Source: Prionace glauca (Eukaryota > Chordata > Chondrichthyes > Carcharhiniformes > Carcharhinidae). From it: DNA of 64,000 nt. Below the pieces are notes generated by a model. It was not told where the DNA came from, did no database searches, and saw only the letters and a program-made list of their open reading frames with translations. Each line of letters begins with the position of its first letter. Within the stretch, counting starts at the first letter, position 1. The stretch is from the NCBI GenBank assembly GCA_037974335.1, contig CM075732.1, positions 99,903,789 to 99,967,788 on the forward strand. The letters are read 5' to 3'. A program made the position numbers and the translations under genes. Positions 58,001 through 63,512 of the stretch are shown one piece after another.

Positions 58001-59206
58001 AGAATCCCAGCCCCAGGTGAGATCGGAGAATCCCAGCCACGGGTGAGATCAGAGAATCCCAGCCCCAGGTGAGATCGGAGAATCCCAGCCACGGGCGAGA
58101 TCGGAGAATCCCAGCCCCAGGCGAGATGAGAGAATCCCAGCCCCGGGTGAGATCGGAGAATCCCAGCCCCGGGTGAGATGAGAGAATCCCAGCCCCGGGT
58201 GAGATTGGAGAATCCCAGCCACAGGGCGAGATCGGAGAATCCCAGCCCCGGGTGAGATCGGAGAATCCCAGCCCCGGGTGAGATCGGAGAATCCCAGCCC
58301 CGGGTGAGATTGGAGAATCCCAGCCACAGGGTGAGATCGGAGAATCCCAGCCACAGGGTGAGATCGGAGAATCCCAGCCCCGGGTGAGATCGGAGAATCC
58401 CAGCCCCGGGTGAGATCGGAGAATCCCAGCCACAGGGTGAGATCGGAGAATCCCAGCCACAGGGTGAGATCGGAGAATCCCAGCCACGGGTGAGATCGGA
58501 GAATCCCAGCCCCGGGCGAGACCGGAGAATTTTGGCTGCAATTCCTGATTCCCCAGAGTTTGGAAAATCGTGATGAACACATTTACAATATCCTCACCTG
58601 ACTTTTTAATATTTTACCTGGAAACCATCAGGTCCTGGAGGTTTATCAATCTTAAATCCCATTTATTTACTCCACTAACATTGTTTTTACATGTTTTAAA
58701 TCCAATTTGATTTTTCTAAAAGACTGCAGCATTATCACTGAACAAACCCTCATCGAGGGAAGGCACGGTAACACAGTGGTTAGCATTGCTGCCTCACAGC
58801 GCCAGGAAATCGGGTTCGAATTGTGCCTTGGGTCACTGCCTGTTCTCCCCGTGTCTGCATGAGTTTCCTCCAGGCACTCCGATTTCCTCCCACAGTCTGA
58901 ACAAAGTGCCGGTTACCTTGAAAAGCAGTTGATTAGTCTCTACGGTGCAGCACTCTCTAACACATGAAACCAACTGCGCTCGGTGTCTCAGTGTAAGGTC
59001 CGACACTGAAATTTCCCACTGAACCACGAGAAAGTCCGAAGTATCACAATGCTTAAACAGGAACGTGACCATGAAATACACATCACCCACTCAGAATCCA
59101 AAAACCAAACTCCAAAAGACTCAAAACCAAAGGTAACTCTGGCTGTTTACTTACCCATTGTGACACAGAAGGCCAGGCTCAGGACTGAGAGAAATGGCTC
59201 AAACAT
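24964..59206 (-). CDS. Gene B: NKp30-like receptor with three V domains and its own ITAM (gene span)
   Basis: Predicted exons, 5' to 3': signal 59,206-59,155; V1 47,519-47,166; V2 45,842-45,498; V3 42,776-42,429; transmembrane 38,265-38,115; cytoplasmic 35,294-35,251; ITAM half 1 27,711-27,670; ITAM half 2 25,758-25,716; terminal 25,034-24,964. Signal and V junctions are all phase 1. V3 to TM is phase 1 and TM to the next exon phase 2. ITAM halves join at phase 0 and exit at phase 1. One exon that turns phase 1 into phase 0 is missing between 35,251 and 27,711; 28,042-27,983 is a candidate. The product would be a type I surface receptor of roughly 500 residues. Alternatives are that V exons are used singly by alternative splicing, or that two genes overlap here. 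VJ-type V domains are the known NKp30 hallmark. Mammalian NKp30 instead signals through CD3-zeta/FcR-gamma by a membrane Arg, which is absent here. Confidence 0.6.
25100..25225. repeat. TG-rich low-complexity tract
   Basis: Irregular TGTGTG with TGTGTCTATGT insertions. Intronic to gene B. Confidence 0.6.
25385..25675 (+). mobile_element. tRNA-type SINE, tail part
   Basis: Contains the family's 'ggtaaattgccccttagtgtcc' wording, partly doubled, then 'gatgggctgaatggcctctttctgcactgtagggattct'. Head missing. Confidence 0.6.
25716..25758 (-). CDS. Gene B exon: second half of the ITAM
   Basis: A 43-nt exon after the acceptor TCTCTATTTTCTGTTAG and before the donor AAAG|GTATGT. Phase 0 entry gives [14 protein letters not shown] plus one base. 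Joined to the exon at 27,670-27,711 it completes [15 protein letters not shown], matching YxxL-x(7)-YxxL, the spacing seen in FcR-gamma and DAP12. The YSDL half resembles the second DAP12 repeat. The tyrosines would be Src-kinase substrates recruiting Syk/ZAP-70-type kinases; that role is inferred from the motif. Confidence 0.72.
25953..26767 (-). mobile_element. CR1 LINE 3' third
   Basis: Tail at 25,953 (three GAACATA units). The minus strand encodes [87 protein letters not shown]. Nearly continuous except for a stop near 26,557. It lies between the two ITAM exons in the gene B intron. Confidence 0.92.
26790..27090 (+). mobile_element. Composite old LINE/SINE debris
   Basis: 'Gagggagtgctgcagtgtcagaagggcagtctttt...ccgaggccctctgtcaggtgg' is an L2-tail-type repeat body. 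It is followed by CR1-like 'ggttgtgaatctttggaactcgctcccccagagggtg' (26,955-27,000). Confidence 0.5.
27670..27711 (-). CDS. Gene B exon: first half of the ITAM
   Basis: A 42-nt, phase 0-0 exon with acceptor TTTACATCTTGTTACAG and donor ATG|GTAAAT. It encodes [14 protein letters not shown]. The acidic run before Tyr (DLDSTY) fits the D/E-x-x-Y opening of an ITAM, and the +3 Leu is supplied by the next exon (M|AL). ITAMs split by an intron are known in CD3 and CD79 genes. It needs an upstream exon ending in phase 0. Confidence 0.7.
27983..28042 (-). CDS. Candidate gene B cytoplasmic exon (uncertain)
   Basis: The acceptor TTGTTTAACACTGTGCAG is good. Possible donors are AAG|GTAGGA (60 nt), TGT|GTAAGG (55 nt) and TCT|GTGTAA (53 nt). 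The 55-nt form would join the transmembrane exon directly (phase 2 to 0). The 53-nt form would join exon 35,251-35,294 (phase 1 to 0). Either gives an open Pro/Ser/Thr-rich linker. Neither can be preferred from sequence alone. Confidence 0.25.
28120..28400 (+). pseudogene. Coiled-coil coding remnant
   Basis: Heptad-like Lys/Glu/Leu-rich pieces appear in three shifting frames: [20 protein letters not shown], then [14 protein letters not shown], then [17 protein letters not shown]. The pattern looks like a decayed exon or retrocopy of a coiled-coil protein. No parent gene is recognised. Confidence 0.35.
28538..28608 (+). other. G-run tract, G-quadruplex potential
   Basis: Runs of up to about 21 G separated by C or short spacers, followed by GC-rich sequence to 28,680. 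Confidence 0.8.
28680..28805 (+). CDS. Small hypothetical ORF after GC-rich leader
   Basis: ATG at 28,680 opens 41 residues: [19 protein letters not shown] followed by a Pro/His-rich end ([12 protein letters not shown]) and TGA at 28,803. It follows a GC-rich stretch and is followed by an AT-rich region with AATAAATAC (28,910) and CCAATAAATTG (29,308). The layout resembles a short transcript unit or retrocopy. No homologue is recognised and it may be chance. Confidence 0.2.
   Translation: MDNKSHLQLSHCHRQQQQQPPPPIHTHPHPHSPSCSPLSRN
28806..29564. other. AT-rich, no gene recognised
   Basis: AT-rich with two AATAAA-type signals. It could be the 3' UTR of the unit above, or plain intron. Confidence 0.3.
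29565..29784 (+). mobile_element. L2/V-SINE-type tail repeat
   Basis: 'Gatgcaaaagatcccacgacc', 'tttcctacaacagtttgactacaaatcaaaaatacttcat' and 'gctgctatataaatg' are the ordered wording of L2-mobilised SINE tails. 29,785-30,174 holds nothing recognised. Confidence 0.65.
30175..31215. mobile_element. Penelope-like element, inverted pair
   Basis: Two copies of the same 3' half lie head to head. The minus arm is about 30,200-30,668 and the plus arm about 30,750-31,215, with about 80 bases between. Each arm carries the end of the GIY-YIG endonuclease region ([10 protein letters not shown] type), the UTR and the 'cggttggactaaaacctggtgttgtcagac' tail. Both are fossils. The arms match at well over 90% by eye. 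Confidence 0.85.
31340..31480 (+). mobile_element. Old CR1-like RT scrap
   Basis: 'Atttacatcaatgagttgaat' (IYINELN) and 'ttcgccgagatcataaaactagg' (FAEIIKLG, from FADDTKLG) are RT motif remnants. 31,481-33,390 has no recognised gene; several short frames there (for example 32,477-32,698 +) were not accepted. Confidence 0.5.
33392..35107 (+). mobile_element. CR1 LINE, RT to 3' end
   Basis: Open from [13 protein letters not shown] through [71 protein letters not shown] and [13 protein letters not shown] one-base loss near 34,240 shifts the frame. It resumes at [20 protein letters not shown] and runs to [18 protein letters not shown] and the tail (35,090-35,105). It lies in the gene B intron between cytoplasmic exons. 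Confidence 0.93.
35251..35294 (-). CDS. Gene B short cytoplasmic exon
   Basis: A 44-nt exon with acceptor GGCATTTCTTTAG and donor GATA|GTAAGT. Phase 2 entry completes the Arg codon of the transmembrane exon and gives [14 protein letters not shown], leaving phase 1. It is a polar juxtamembrane linker without motif. The good splice sites and phase fit with 38,115 are the evidence. It may be an alternative exon. Confidence 0.55.
35770..37858 (+). mobile_element. Young CR1 LINE, ORF2 from connector to 3' end
   Basis: Reads [117 protein letters not shown] and [15 protein letters not shown]. One missing base near 36,998 (the Gly of LGEWARKW) breaks it. It then reads [18 protein letters not shown] to [20 protein letters not shown] and stops at 37,752. 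The tail TTATGTTC repeats at 37,836-37,850. Only this one break is seen in 1.9 kb of coding sequence, so the insertion is recent. Endonuclease and ORF1 are missing. Confidence 0.95.
38115..38265 (-). CDS. Gene B transmembrane exon
   Basis: A 151-nt exon after ACATTCTGATATTTTACAG and before CCAAG|GTAAAT. Phase 1 entry gives [12 protein letters not shown] as a short stalk, then the 20-residue core [20 protein letters not shown] continuing TGYL, then the stop-transfer KKR and [10 protein letters not shown], leaving phase 2. No charged residue lies in the membrane core, unlike mammalian NKp30 whose Arg pairs with ITAM adaptors. This fits a receptor with its own signalling tail. The other frames lack this hydrophobic pattern plus basic flank. 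Confidence 0.82.
38266..38984. other. Intron; mostly unassigned
   Basis: A worn CR1-type C-terminal piece ([11 protein letters not shown]) is at about 38,700-38,815. Otherwise nothing recognised. Confidence 0.4.
38985..39335 (+). mobile_element. CR1 LINE 3' end
   Basis: [40 protein letters not shown] and the tail 'caatgggccgagtggcctaattctgctcctat'. Same subfamily as 9,932-10,285. Confidence 0.88.
39385..39790 (+). mobile_element. Old CR1-like RT fragment
   Basis: Carries worn versions of SGVPQG ('gtggagttccccaggg'), YMNNRDL, 'ttggagtgggcagacagag' and 'aacacggagaaatgtgaggagatacatgtcggtgggaa' ([12 protein letters not shown]). Confidence 0.7.
39858..40735 (-). mobile_element. CR1 LINE, internally deleted
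   Basis: The 3' end (39,858-40,270) is joined to the ORF2 connector part ([20 protein letters not shown] to VRDKLG, 40,284-40,691). The RT between them, present in copy A, is missing. A local duplication 'tttatcccttactatcc' marks the junction. Confidence 0.9.
40735..41325 (+). repeat. 59-bp tandem repeat grown from a CR1 C-terminus
   Basis: About eight copies, 59 bases apart, of CACACAGCGAGTGGTTAGGA + TCCGGAATGCACTGTCTGAG + AGTGTGGTGGAGACAGATT. The unit encodes [18 protein letters not shown], a CR1 C-terminal motif. Copy A of the duplication has only about 1.5 units at 13,798-13,880. Confidence 0.92.
41328..42155 (+). mobile_element. Penelope-like element, endonuclease part to 3' end
   Basis: Contains the Cys-rich lead, the GIY-YIG core (EAWYIGET), [34 protein letters not shown] and the 3' tail 'aaataaacctgttggactttaacctggtgtt'. 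Fossil copy with several breaks. It is more complete than its paralogue at 13,882. Confidence 0.82.
42156..42290 (+). mobile_element. Old CR1-type tail
   Basis: 'Agtggagaaatgttcagggttccagggagaaggcaggggaatgg' and 'gatgggccgaatggtctcctctgccattctgtga'. No coding part. Confidence 0.5.
42429..42776 (-). CDS. Gene B V3 exon, VJ-type Ig domain
   Basis: A 348-nt, phase 1-1 exon with acceptor TCAATATTAACAG and donor ACTG|GTAAGT. Hallmarks: DLQC (about residue 27), [26 protein letters not shown] and the J-like GAGTQLSVT. It shares CSVW after the second Cys with V2. It joins in frame to the transmembrane exon at 38,265 (Gly/Glu split codon). It is the membrane-proximal V if all three are spliced. No equivalent is present in copy A, where CR1 sequence occupies the place. 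Confidence 0.88.
42777..44189. other. Intron; no feature recognised
   Basis: No repeat family or exon could be supported. Short frames here looked like chance. Confidence 0.4.
44190..45187 (+). mobile_element. Second LINE family, RT motif to 3' part
   Basis: The most informative copy: [20 protein letters not shown] and [15 protein letters not shown] (RT motif B region), [18 protein letters not shown], then [20 protein letters not shown] and [20 protein letters not shown]. The catalytic FADD equivalent is worn (MFINDWTI). It is not CR1; Jockey/L2-type LINE is likely, clade open. Confidence 0.75.
45344..45349 (-). promoter_or_regulatory. AATAAA past V2
   Basis: Conserved counterpart of 16,823-16,828, downstream of the read-through stop at 45,427. 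Confidence 0.35.
45498..45842 (-). CDS. Gene B V2 exon, VJ-type Ig domain
   Basis: A 345-nt, phase 1-1 exon with A|GTAAGT donor and TTTAAAG acceptor. It differs from the gene A V exon by five bases, which change four residues (Met-Val, Phe-Val, Lys-Asn, Thr-His) and leave no silent change. LQC, DVHW, DTAVYYC and GNGTQLNVT are intact. It stands between V1 and V3 in the same orientation and phase. It may be the middle domain of a three-V receptor or an alternative exon. Confidence 0.88.
45843..46394. other. Intron; no feature recognised
   Basis: Unassigned sequence between V2 and a CR1 3' end. Homology to copy A stops at 45,847. Confidence 0.4.
46395..46845 (-). mobile_element. CR1 LINE C-terminal part
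   Basis: [66 protein letters not shown]. 5' truncated; the tail is not clear. Confidence 0.88.
47166..47519 (-). CDS. Gene B V1 exon, VJ-type Ig domain
   Basis: A 354-nt, phase 1-1 exon with acceptor TATTCTCTTTTGACAG and donor ACCA|GTGAGT. Hallmarks: VKFWC (about residue 27), FIVHW (about 45), [20 protein letters not shown] then C, and the J-like GSGTRLNVT. Clearly diverged from V2 and V3 but with the same CxxWGxIxGxGT ending. It joins in frame to the signal exon at 59,155 (Gly-His-Glu). This is the membrane-distal V. It shows more acidic and basic residues in the loop around EEFIVHW. Confidence 0.88.
47556..48065 (-). mobile_element. CR1 LINE 3' end
   Basis: Tail AAAGAACAAAGAACAGG at 47,556. 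Coding [32 protein letters not shown] and [20 protein letters not shown], continuing as 'ggatgttgcctggtttgggg' to 48,065. Confidence 0.88.
48405..49000 (-). mobile_element. CR1 LINE 3' third
   Basis: Tail ATAAGAACATAAGAAATAGG. The minus strand encodes the [20 protein letters not shown]-type C-terminus, interrupted by a C-run (48,689-48,700), then 'ctgcactccctccaaggccaatata'. Same subfamily as 51,009 and 59,612. 48,066-48,404 holds short repeat debris only. Confidence 0.88.
49110..49370 (-). mobile_element. LINE endonuclease fragment (second family?)
   Basis: Minus strand reads [20 protein letters not shown] then [13 protein letters not shown]. GDFNxHH is the conserved centre of LINE apurinic endonucleases and differs from the CR1 version here. 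It may belong to the LINE at 44,190. Confidence 0.6.
49385..49502 (-). mobile_element. tRNA-headed SINE, 5' part
   Basis: The minus-strand head 'ggtggcacagtggttagtactgctgcctcacagtgccaggg' with 'acccgggttcaactccc' (B box). Confidence 0.72.
49828..49990. mobile_element. Penelope-like 3' tails, inverted
   Basis: Minus arm 49,828-49,945 ('gtctgacaacaccaggtttaagtccaaccgatttatttgat') meets a short plus arm 49,950-49,985 ('aaccaggtgttgtcagactttttactg'). A smaller version of the arrangement at 30,175. Confidence 0.65.
50075..50765 (+). mobile_element. CR1 LINE 3' third
   Basis: 'Aaggatctcggggtcgggtccacaggactcttaaatcggcc' then open [20 protein letters not shown] to [20 protein letters not shown], tail at 50,745. 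Almost the same as 10,745-11,450. Confidence 0.92.
51009..51485 (-). mobile_element. CR1 LINE 3' end
   Basis: Tail ATAAGAACATAAGAAATAGG, then [20 protein letters not shown] and [20 protein letters not shown] on the minus strand. Truncated near GVEL at 51,485. Confidence 0.92.
51550..51842 (-). mobile_element. tRNA-headed SINE-like element
   Basis: The minus-strand head 'caatggctgtgtgggattatcgctggactattaatcc' with 'acccgggttcgaatcctgcc' (B box), then the body shared with 1,765 and 4,190. The best-preserved head of this family here. Confidence 0.7.
51905..54700. repeat. 21-bp minisatellite, about 130 copies
   Basis: The unit TCTCAGTGTTGGGACAGTGTG (21 bp) with few variants (A/T at one site, GAG for GTG, TTT for TCT). 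Because 21 is divisible by 3 and the unit lacks stops, long frames appear on both strands (CLSVGTV, VSQCWDS and RHTVPTL heptads, up to 814 codons). None looks like a gene. It lies in the first intron of gene B. Variant units form higher-order blocks after about 53,640. Confidence 0.97.
54701..55284. other. Intron; no gene recognised
   Basis: A 77-codon frame at 54,841-55,074 (+) was seen but has no recognisable feature. Confidence 0.35.
55285..55558 (+). mobile_element. CR1 LINE 3' end
   Basis: 'Ttaaattaaggggtggtaattataggacggatgtcagagg' to [15 protein letters not shown]-type coding and the tail TATGTTCTATA. Same subfamily as 954-1,490. Confidence 0.9.
55985..58530. repeat. 26-27 bp minisatellite, about 95 copies
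   Basis: The unit GGAGAATCCCAGCCCCGGGT + GAGATC (26 bp) with a 27-bp variant (CCACAGGGTGAGATC) and GAGGTC variants. It begins from a non-repeated 'ggactggagaatcccagcagc' seed at 55,990. It is very GC-rich and CpG-bearing, and shows long chance frames on the minus strand ([15 protein letters not shown]). Lies in gene B intron 1. Confidence 0.97.
58600..58680 (-). mobile_element. LINE RT scrap
   Basis: Minus strand 'aagattgataaacctccaggacctgatggtttcc' gives [11 protein letters not shown], the RT motif 0/1 of LINEs. Confidence 0.55.
58759..58900 (+). mobile_element. tRNA-headed SINE, 5' part
   Basis: The head 'ggcacggtaacacagtggttagcattgctgcctcacagcgcc', B box 'gggttcgaattgtgcc', then 'ctgttctccccgtgtctgcatgagtttcctccaggcactccg'. 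Tail missing. Confidence 0.78.
59155..59206 (-). CDS. Gene B signal-peptide exon
   Basis: A 52-nt exon starting at ATG (59,206): [17 protein letters not shown] plus one base, followed by donor G|GTAAGT (59,154). Same length and phase as the gene A signal exon at 20,294-20,345. The core [11 protein letters not shown] is a normal signal sequence. The nearest downstream minus-strand V exon is V1 at 47,519, reached across an 11.6-kb intron holding both large minisatellites. In-frame joining gives Met-Gly-His-Glu. Confidence 0.78.
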
Positions 59207-59229
59207 TTTAAACCAACTTATTCTTCAAA

Positions 59230-59350
59230 GACTAACTTCCTGTTCTTTCACACAGAGTATGTATAAAACCACTGGTATTGCGAATGTGACTGAATTTCAT
59301 TGCAGTTCATGGGACTCAAATACAACCACAGAAAGAGGAAGAAATAACAT
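59230..59350 (-). promoter_or_regulatory. Gene B promoter motifs (ETS, RUNX, PU.1)
   Basis: Upstream of the ATG: ACAGGAAGT (59,235-59,243 in minus sense, ETS), and TGTGGT (59,325-59,330, RUNX) next to TTCTTCCTCTTT (59,332-59,346, PU.1-like). The RUNX-ETS pair is two bases apart. Such pairs are common in lymphoid promoters. Function is inferred from motifs only. Confidence 0.4.
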
Positions 59351-59611
59351 GAGGGACGGTCCTCTGAAAAACAGTACACAAATCAGGAAACAAGTACGCT
59401 GATCCTTTTGCACCAATCACTATTCAATGCCTCTTCCACTGAAGACAGTAGCTGGAATTGTACCATTCCATCCAACACAGAATCGGAGCAGGCGAGGGGC
59501 AGACAATGGGAATGTCCGTTGACCTTGGCTGGGATTTTATGTTTCAGGATGATGGGGCTGTGAAATCCCGCAGTGACTCCAACTCTGGTCAAGATCCACA
59601 GGCACTGTGTA

Positions 59612-62430
59612 CATAAGAACATAAAATAGGAGCAGGAGTAGGCCCTCCAGCCCCTCGAGCCTGCCCCGCCATTCAATAAGGCTGATCTGAAGTGGATCAG
59701 TTCCACTTTCCCACTCTCTCCCCATAACCCTTAATTCCCCTGTCTATCAGAAATCTATCTACCTGTAACTTAAATATATTTAGCGAGGCAGCCTCCACCA
59801 CTTCAACGGGCAGAGAATTCCAGAGGTTCACCACCCTTTGAGTGAAGAAGTTCCTCCTCAACTCTGATCTAAACTGATTCCCCCCTTATCTTAAGGCTGT
59901 GCCCTCTAGTCCTGCTGTCCTTTCTGAGCGGGAAGAATCTCTCTACCTCTACCCTATCCATCCCCTTCATTATCTTATACGTCTCTATAAGATCCCCCCT
60001 CATCCTTCTAAACTCCAACGAGTACAGACCCAGTCTATTCAGTCTCTCTTCATAGGTTAACCCCCTCATCTCCGGTATCAGCCTAGTGAACTTCCTCTGC
60101 GCTCTCTCCAAGGCCAAAATATCCTTCAGAAAGTGTGGCAACCAAAACTGCACACAGTACTCCAGCTGCGGCCTCACCAGTGCCCTGTACAGTTGCAGCA
60201 AGATCTCGCTGCTTTTATATTCTATCCCCCTCGCTATAAAGGCCAGCATCCCATTCGCCTTCCTGATCACCTGCTGCACCTGCAGACTGGGTTTTTGTGA
60301 CTCATGCACAAGGACCCCCAGGTCCCTCTGCACCGTAGCATGCTGCAGCTTTTTGCCTTTTAAATAATAATCCCTCCTACTATTATTTCTGCCAAAGTGG
60401 ATAACCTCACATTTGCTAACATTATACTCCATCTGCCAAGTCCTCGCCCACTCACTCAGCCTATCCAGATCCCTCTGCAGACTTTCCACACCCTCCACAT
60501 AATTTGCTTTTCCACTCATCTTTGTGTCATCAGCAAATTTCATCACCCTACACTCAGCCCCCTCCTCCAGATCATCTATATAAATGGTAAATAGCTGAGG
60601 CCCCAGCACCAACCCCTGGGGCACTCCACTAGTCACCAACCGCCAATCAGAATAGCACCATTGATACCAACTCTCTGCTTCCTATTAGACAACCAATCCT
60701 CTATCCACGCTAACACCTTACCCCCAACTCCATGCCCCCTAACCTTCTTTTGCGAGGGATCTTATCAAATGCCTTTTGGAAATCTAAAAACACCACATCC
60801 ACCGGTTCCCCTCTATCTTCCACACTAGTCACATCCTCATGGAAATCCAATAAATTCGTCAAACATGACTTCCCCTTAACGAACCCATGCTGTGTCTGCT
60901 CGATCAAACCATTCTTTTCTTGGTGCCTCGCTATTTCTTCTTTGATGGCGGATTCTAGTTTTTTTCTAAGTACAGATGTTAAACTAACTGGTCCATAATT
61001 CCCTGCCTTTTGTCTGCTACCTTTTTTAAACAGTGGCGTAGCATTAGCCATTTTCTAATCTTGCGGCACTTCCCCAGAGTCCAGTGAATTTTGGTAAATA
61101 ATCACTCAGGCATCCACTATCACCTCTGCCATTTCCTTCAGAACCCTGGGATGCATTCCATCCGGTCCTGGGGACTTGTCTACCTTCAGTCCCTTTTGTC
61201 TATCAAGCACTACCTCTCTAGTGACAGTCATCACATTAAGGCCCTCATCTACCATCTTTCTATCTTTAATATCCGGCAAACTATTCGTGTCCTCCTCCCT
61301 GAAGGCCGAGGCAAAAAACTTATTTAAAGCCTCAGCCATTTCCTCATCTCCCACCACTAAATCCCCCCTCTCATCCTCTGAGGGTCCAATATTGACTCTA
61401 GCCAGTCTCCTCTTCTTTATATATTTGTAAAAACTTTTACTGTCAATTTTTATATTTAGAGCTAGTTTAGCTTCATACTCTATTTTTCCTTTCTTTATCA
61501 TCTTCTTAGTCATTCTTTGTTGTTTTTTAAATCTTTCCACCCACTATTTTTAGCCGCTCTGAACACATCAGCTTTTAATTTAATACTCTCCTTTATTTCC
61601 TTTGTTAACCACGGCTGGTTATCTCTTCTCCCACATTCCTTCTTTACCATCGGAATATGTTTCTGCCGAGTACCGAAAAAGATCTCCTTAAAAATCCTCC
61701 ACTGTTCCTCAGCCGTCCTACCGACCAATCTGCGCCCCCAATCTACATTCGCCAATTCCACCCTCATCCTATCGCACTCCCCCCTGTTCAAACAGAGGAC
61801 ACAGGTTCGGGACCCTACTTTCTCATCCTCCATCTGCATCAGAAATTCAACCATACAATGATCACTCGTCCCAAGAGGATCCCTCACAACAAGATCCCTA
61901 ATTCTACCTGCCTCGTTACACAGCACCACATCTAAGATAGCTCGCTCCCTCGGAGGTTCCGTCACACACTGCTCAAGGAAACTTTCCCGACAGCATTCCA
62001 AGAACTCTTCCTCAAGCCCACCGTGTCCAACTTGAGTCAACCAATCAATATGCAGATTAAAATCCCCCATAAGTATCGCCGTTCCATTTCTGCACGCATT
62101 TCCTTGTTTATAGCCCACCCCACCTCAAAGTTATTATTTGGGGGCCTATAGACCACACCCACCAGTGTCTTCCTCCCCTTACTGTTCCTTATCTCCACCC
62201 GCAACGATTCCACGTTTTGCTCTTTGGAGCCGATATCTTCCCTTACTACCACCCTGATATTATCCTTTATTAACAGAGCTACCCCACCCCCTTTTTCCTC
62301 CTGTCCATCCTTCCTAAATGCCTGATACCCCTGGATATTCAGTTCCCAGTCCTGGTCACCCTGAAACCACGTTTCCGTAATGGCCACGAGATCATATCCA
62401 TTTGTGCTGATCTGCGCCACCAGATCCTTT
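59612..62430 (-). mobile_element. CR1 LINE ORF2: endonuclease, RT, 3' end
   Basis: From 62,430 down: KDLVAQISTNGYDLVAITET, LNIQGYQAFRKDGQEEKGGG, TLVGVVYRPPNNN, AILMGDFNLHIDW and SDHCMVEFLMQMED (endonuclease). Then [88 protein letters not shown] and MKFADDTKMSG (RT), then the C-terminus and tail at 59,612. Several frameshifts are spread along it. Its 5' part continues past an insertion at 63,513. Confidence 0.93.
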
Positions 62431-63512
62431 TTGGGAGCATTGTGGCTGATATATTTGTCATTTATATGAATGATTTGGATGAGAATATAGGAGGCATGGC
62501 TTTTAAGTTGGGCCTCAGCTATTTACCATTTATATAGATGATCTGGAGGAGGGAACCGAGTGCAGGGTGTCGAAATTTACGGATGACACCAAGATTGGGG
62601 GAAAGGCAAATTGTGCGGAGGGTGTGGAGAGTCTGCAGAAGGATCTAGATAGGCTGGGCGAATGGGCCAGGAAATGGCAAATGGAATTTAATGTTGGCAA
62701 GTGTGAGGTGGTCCACTTTGGTAGGAAGACTGGTAGGAAGGACTATTACTTACGGGGTGAAAAACTGCAGCAGACGACGGTGCAGAGGGACCTCGGGGTC
62801 CTTGCGCATGAGTCGCAAAAACCCAGCCTGCAGGTGCAGCAGGTGGTCAGGAAGGCGAATGGGATGCTGGCCTTCACAGCAAGGGGGATTGAATATAAAA
62901 GTAGGGAGGTCTTTCTGCAGCTGTATAGGGCATTGGTGAGGCCGCAGCTGGAGTACTGTGTGCAGTTTTGGGCACCGCACCTGCGCAAAGATATTTTGGC
63001 CTTGGAGGGAGTGCAGAGGGGGTTTACTAGGCTGATACCGGAGTTGAGTTGGTTGAGCTATGAGGAGAGGCTGAATAAACTGGGCTTGTACTCGTTAGAG
63101 TTTAGAAGAATGAGGGGAGATCTCATTGAGACGTATAAGATGATGAATGGGATGGATAGGATAGAGGTGGAGAGACTCTTCCCACTCAAAAAAGACAGTA
63201 GGACTAGGGGGCACAGCCTCAAGATAAAAGGGGGGCGGTTTAGAACGGAGTTGAGGAGGAACTTCTTCACTCAAAGGGCGGTGAATCTCTGGAATTCTCT
63301 GCCTGTTGAAGTGATGGAGGCTGCCTCGCTAAATATATTTAAGACGCGGGTTGATGGGTTTTTGATAAGAGAGGGGATTAAGGGTTATGGGGAGAAAGCG
63401 GGAAAGTGGAACTGAGCAGCGACAGATCAGCCATGATCTTATTGAATAGTGGGGCAGGCTCGAAGGGCTAGATGGCCGACACCTGCTCCTATTTCTTATG
63501 TTCTTATGTTCT
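62430..63512 (+). mobile_element. Young chimeric CR1 LINE inserted in the minus CR1
   Basis: 62,430-62,508 reads DIFVIYMNDLDENIGGMAFK, from a different CR1 subfamily. From about 62,505 the sequence switches to the young subfamily (GLSYLPFI in the shifted frame, then [18 protein letters not shown]) and is open from 62,567 to 63,415, ending in TTATGTTC repeats. The motif C reads FTDD instead of FADD. The two parts overlap in the same RT region, which suggests template switching. Confidence 0.9.

Noticed and set aside
51905-58530. Possible CRISPR-like arrays
   Set aside because: Repeats are head-to-tail without unique spacers, and the context is vertebrate.
56272-58580. 760- and 519-codon minus-strand frames
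   Set aside because: Product of the 26-27 bp minisatellite; heptad-like repeats have no protein logic and frames change at every 27-bp unit.
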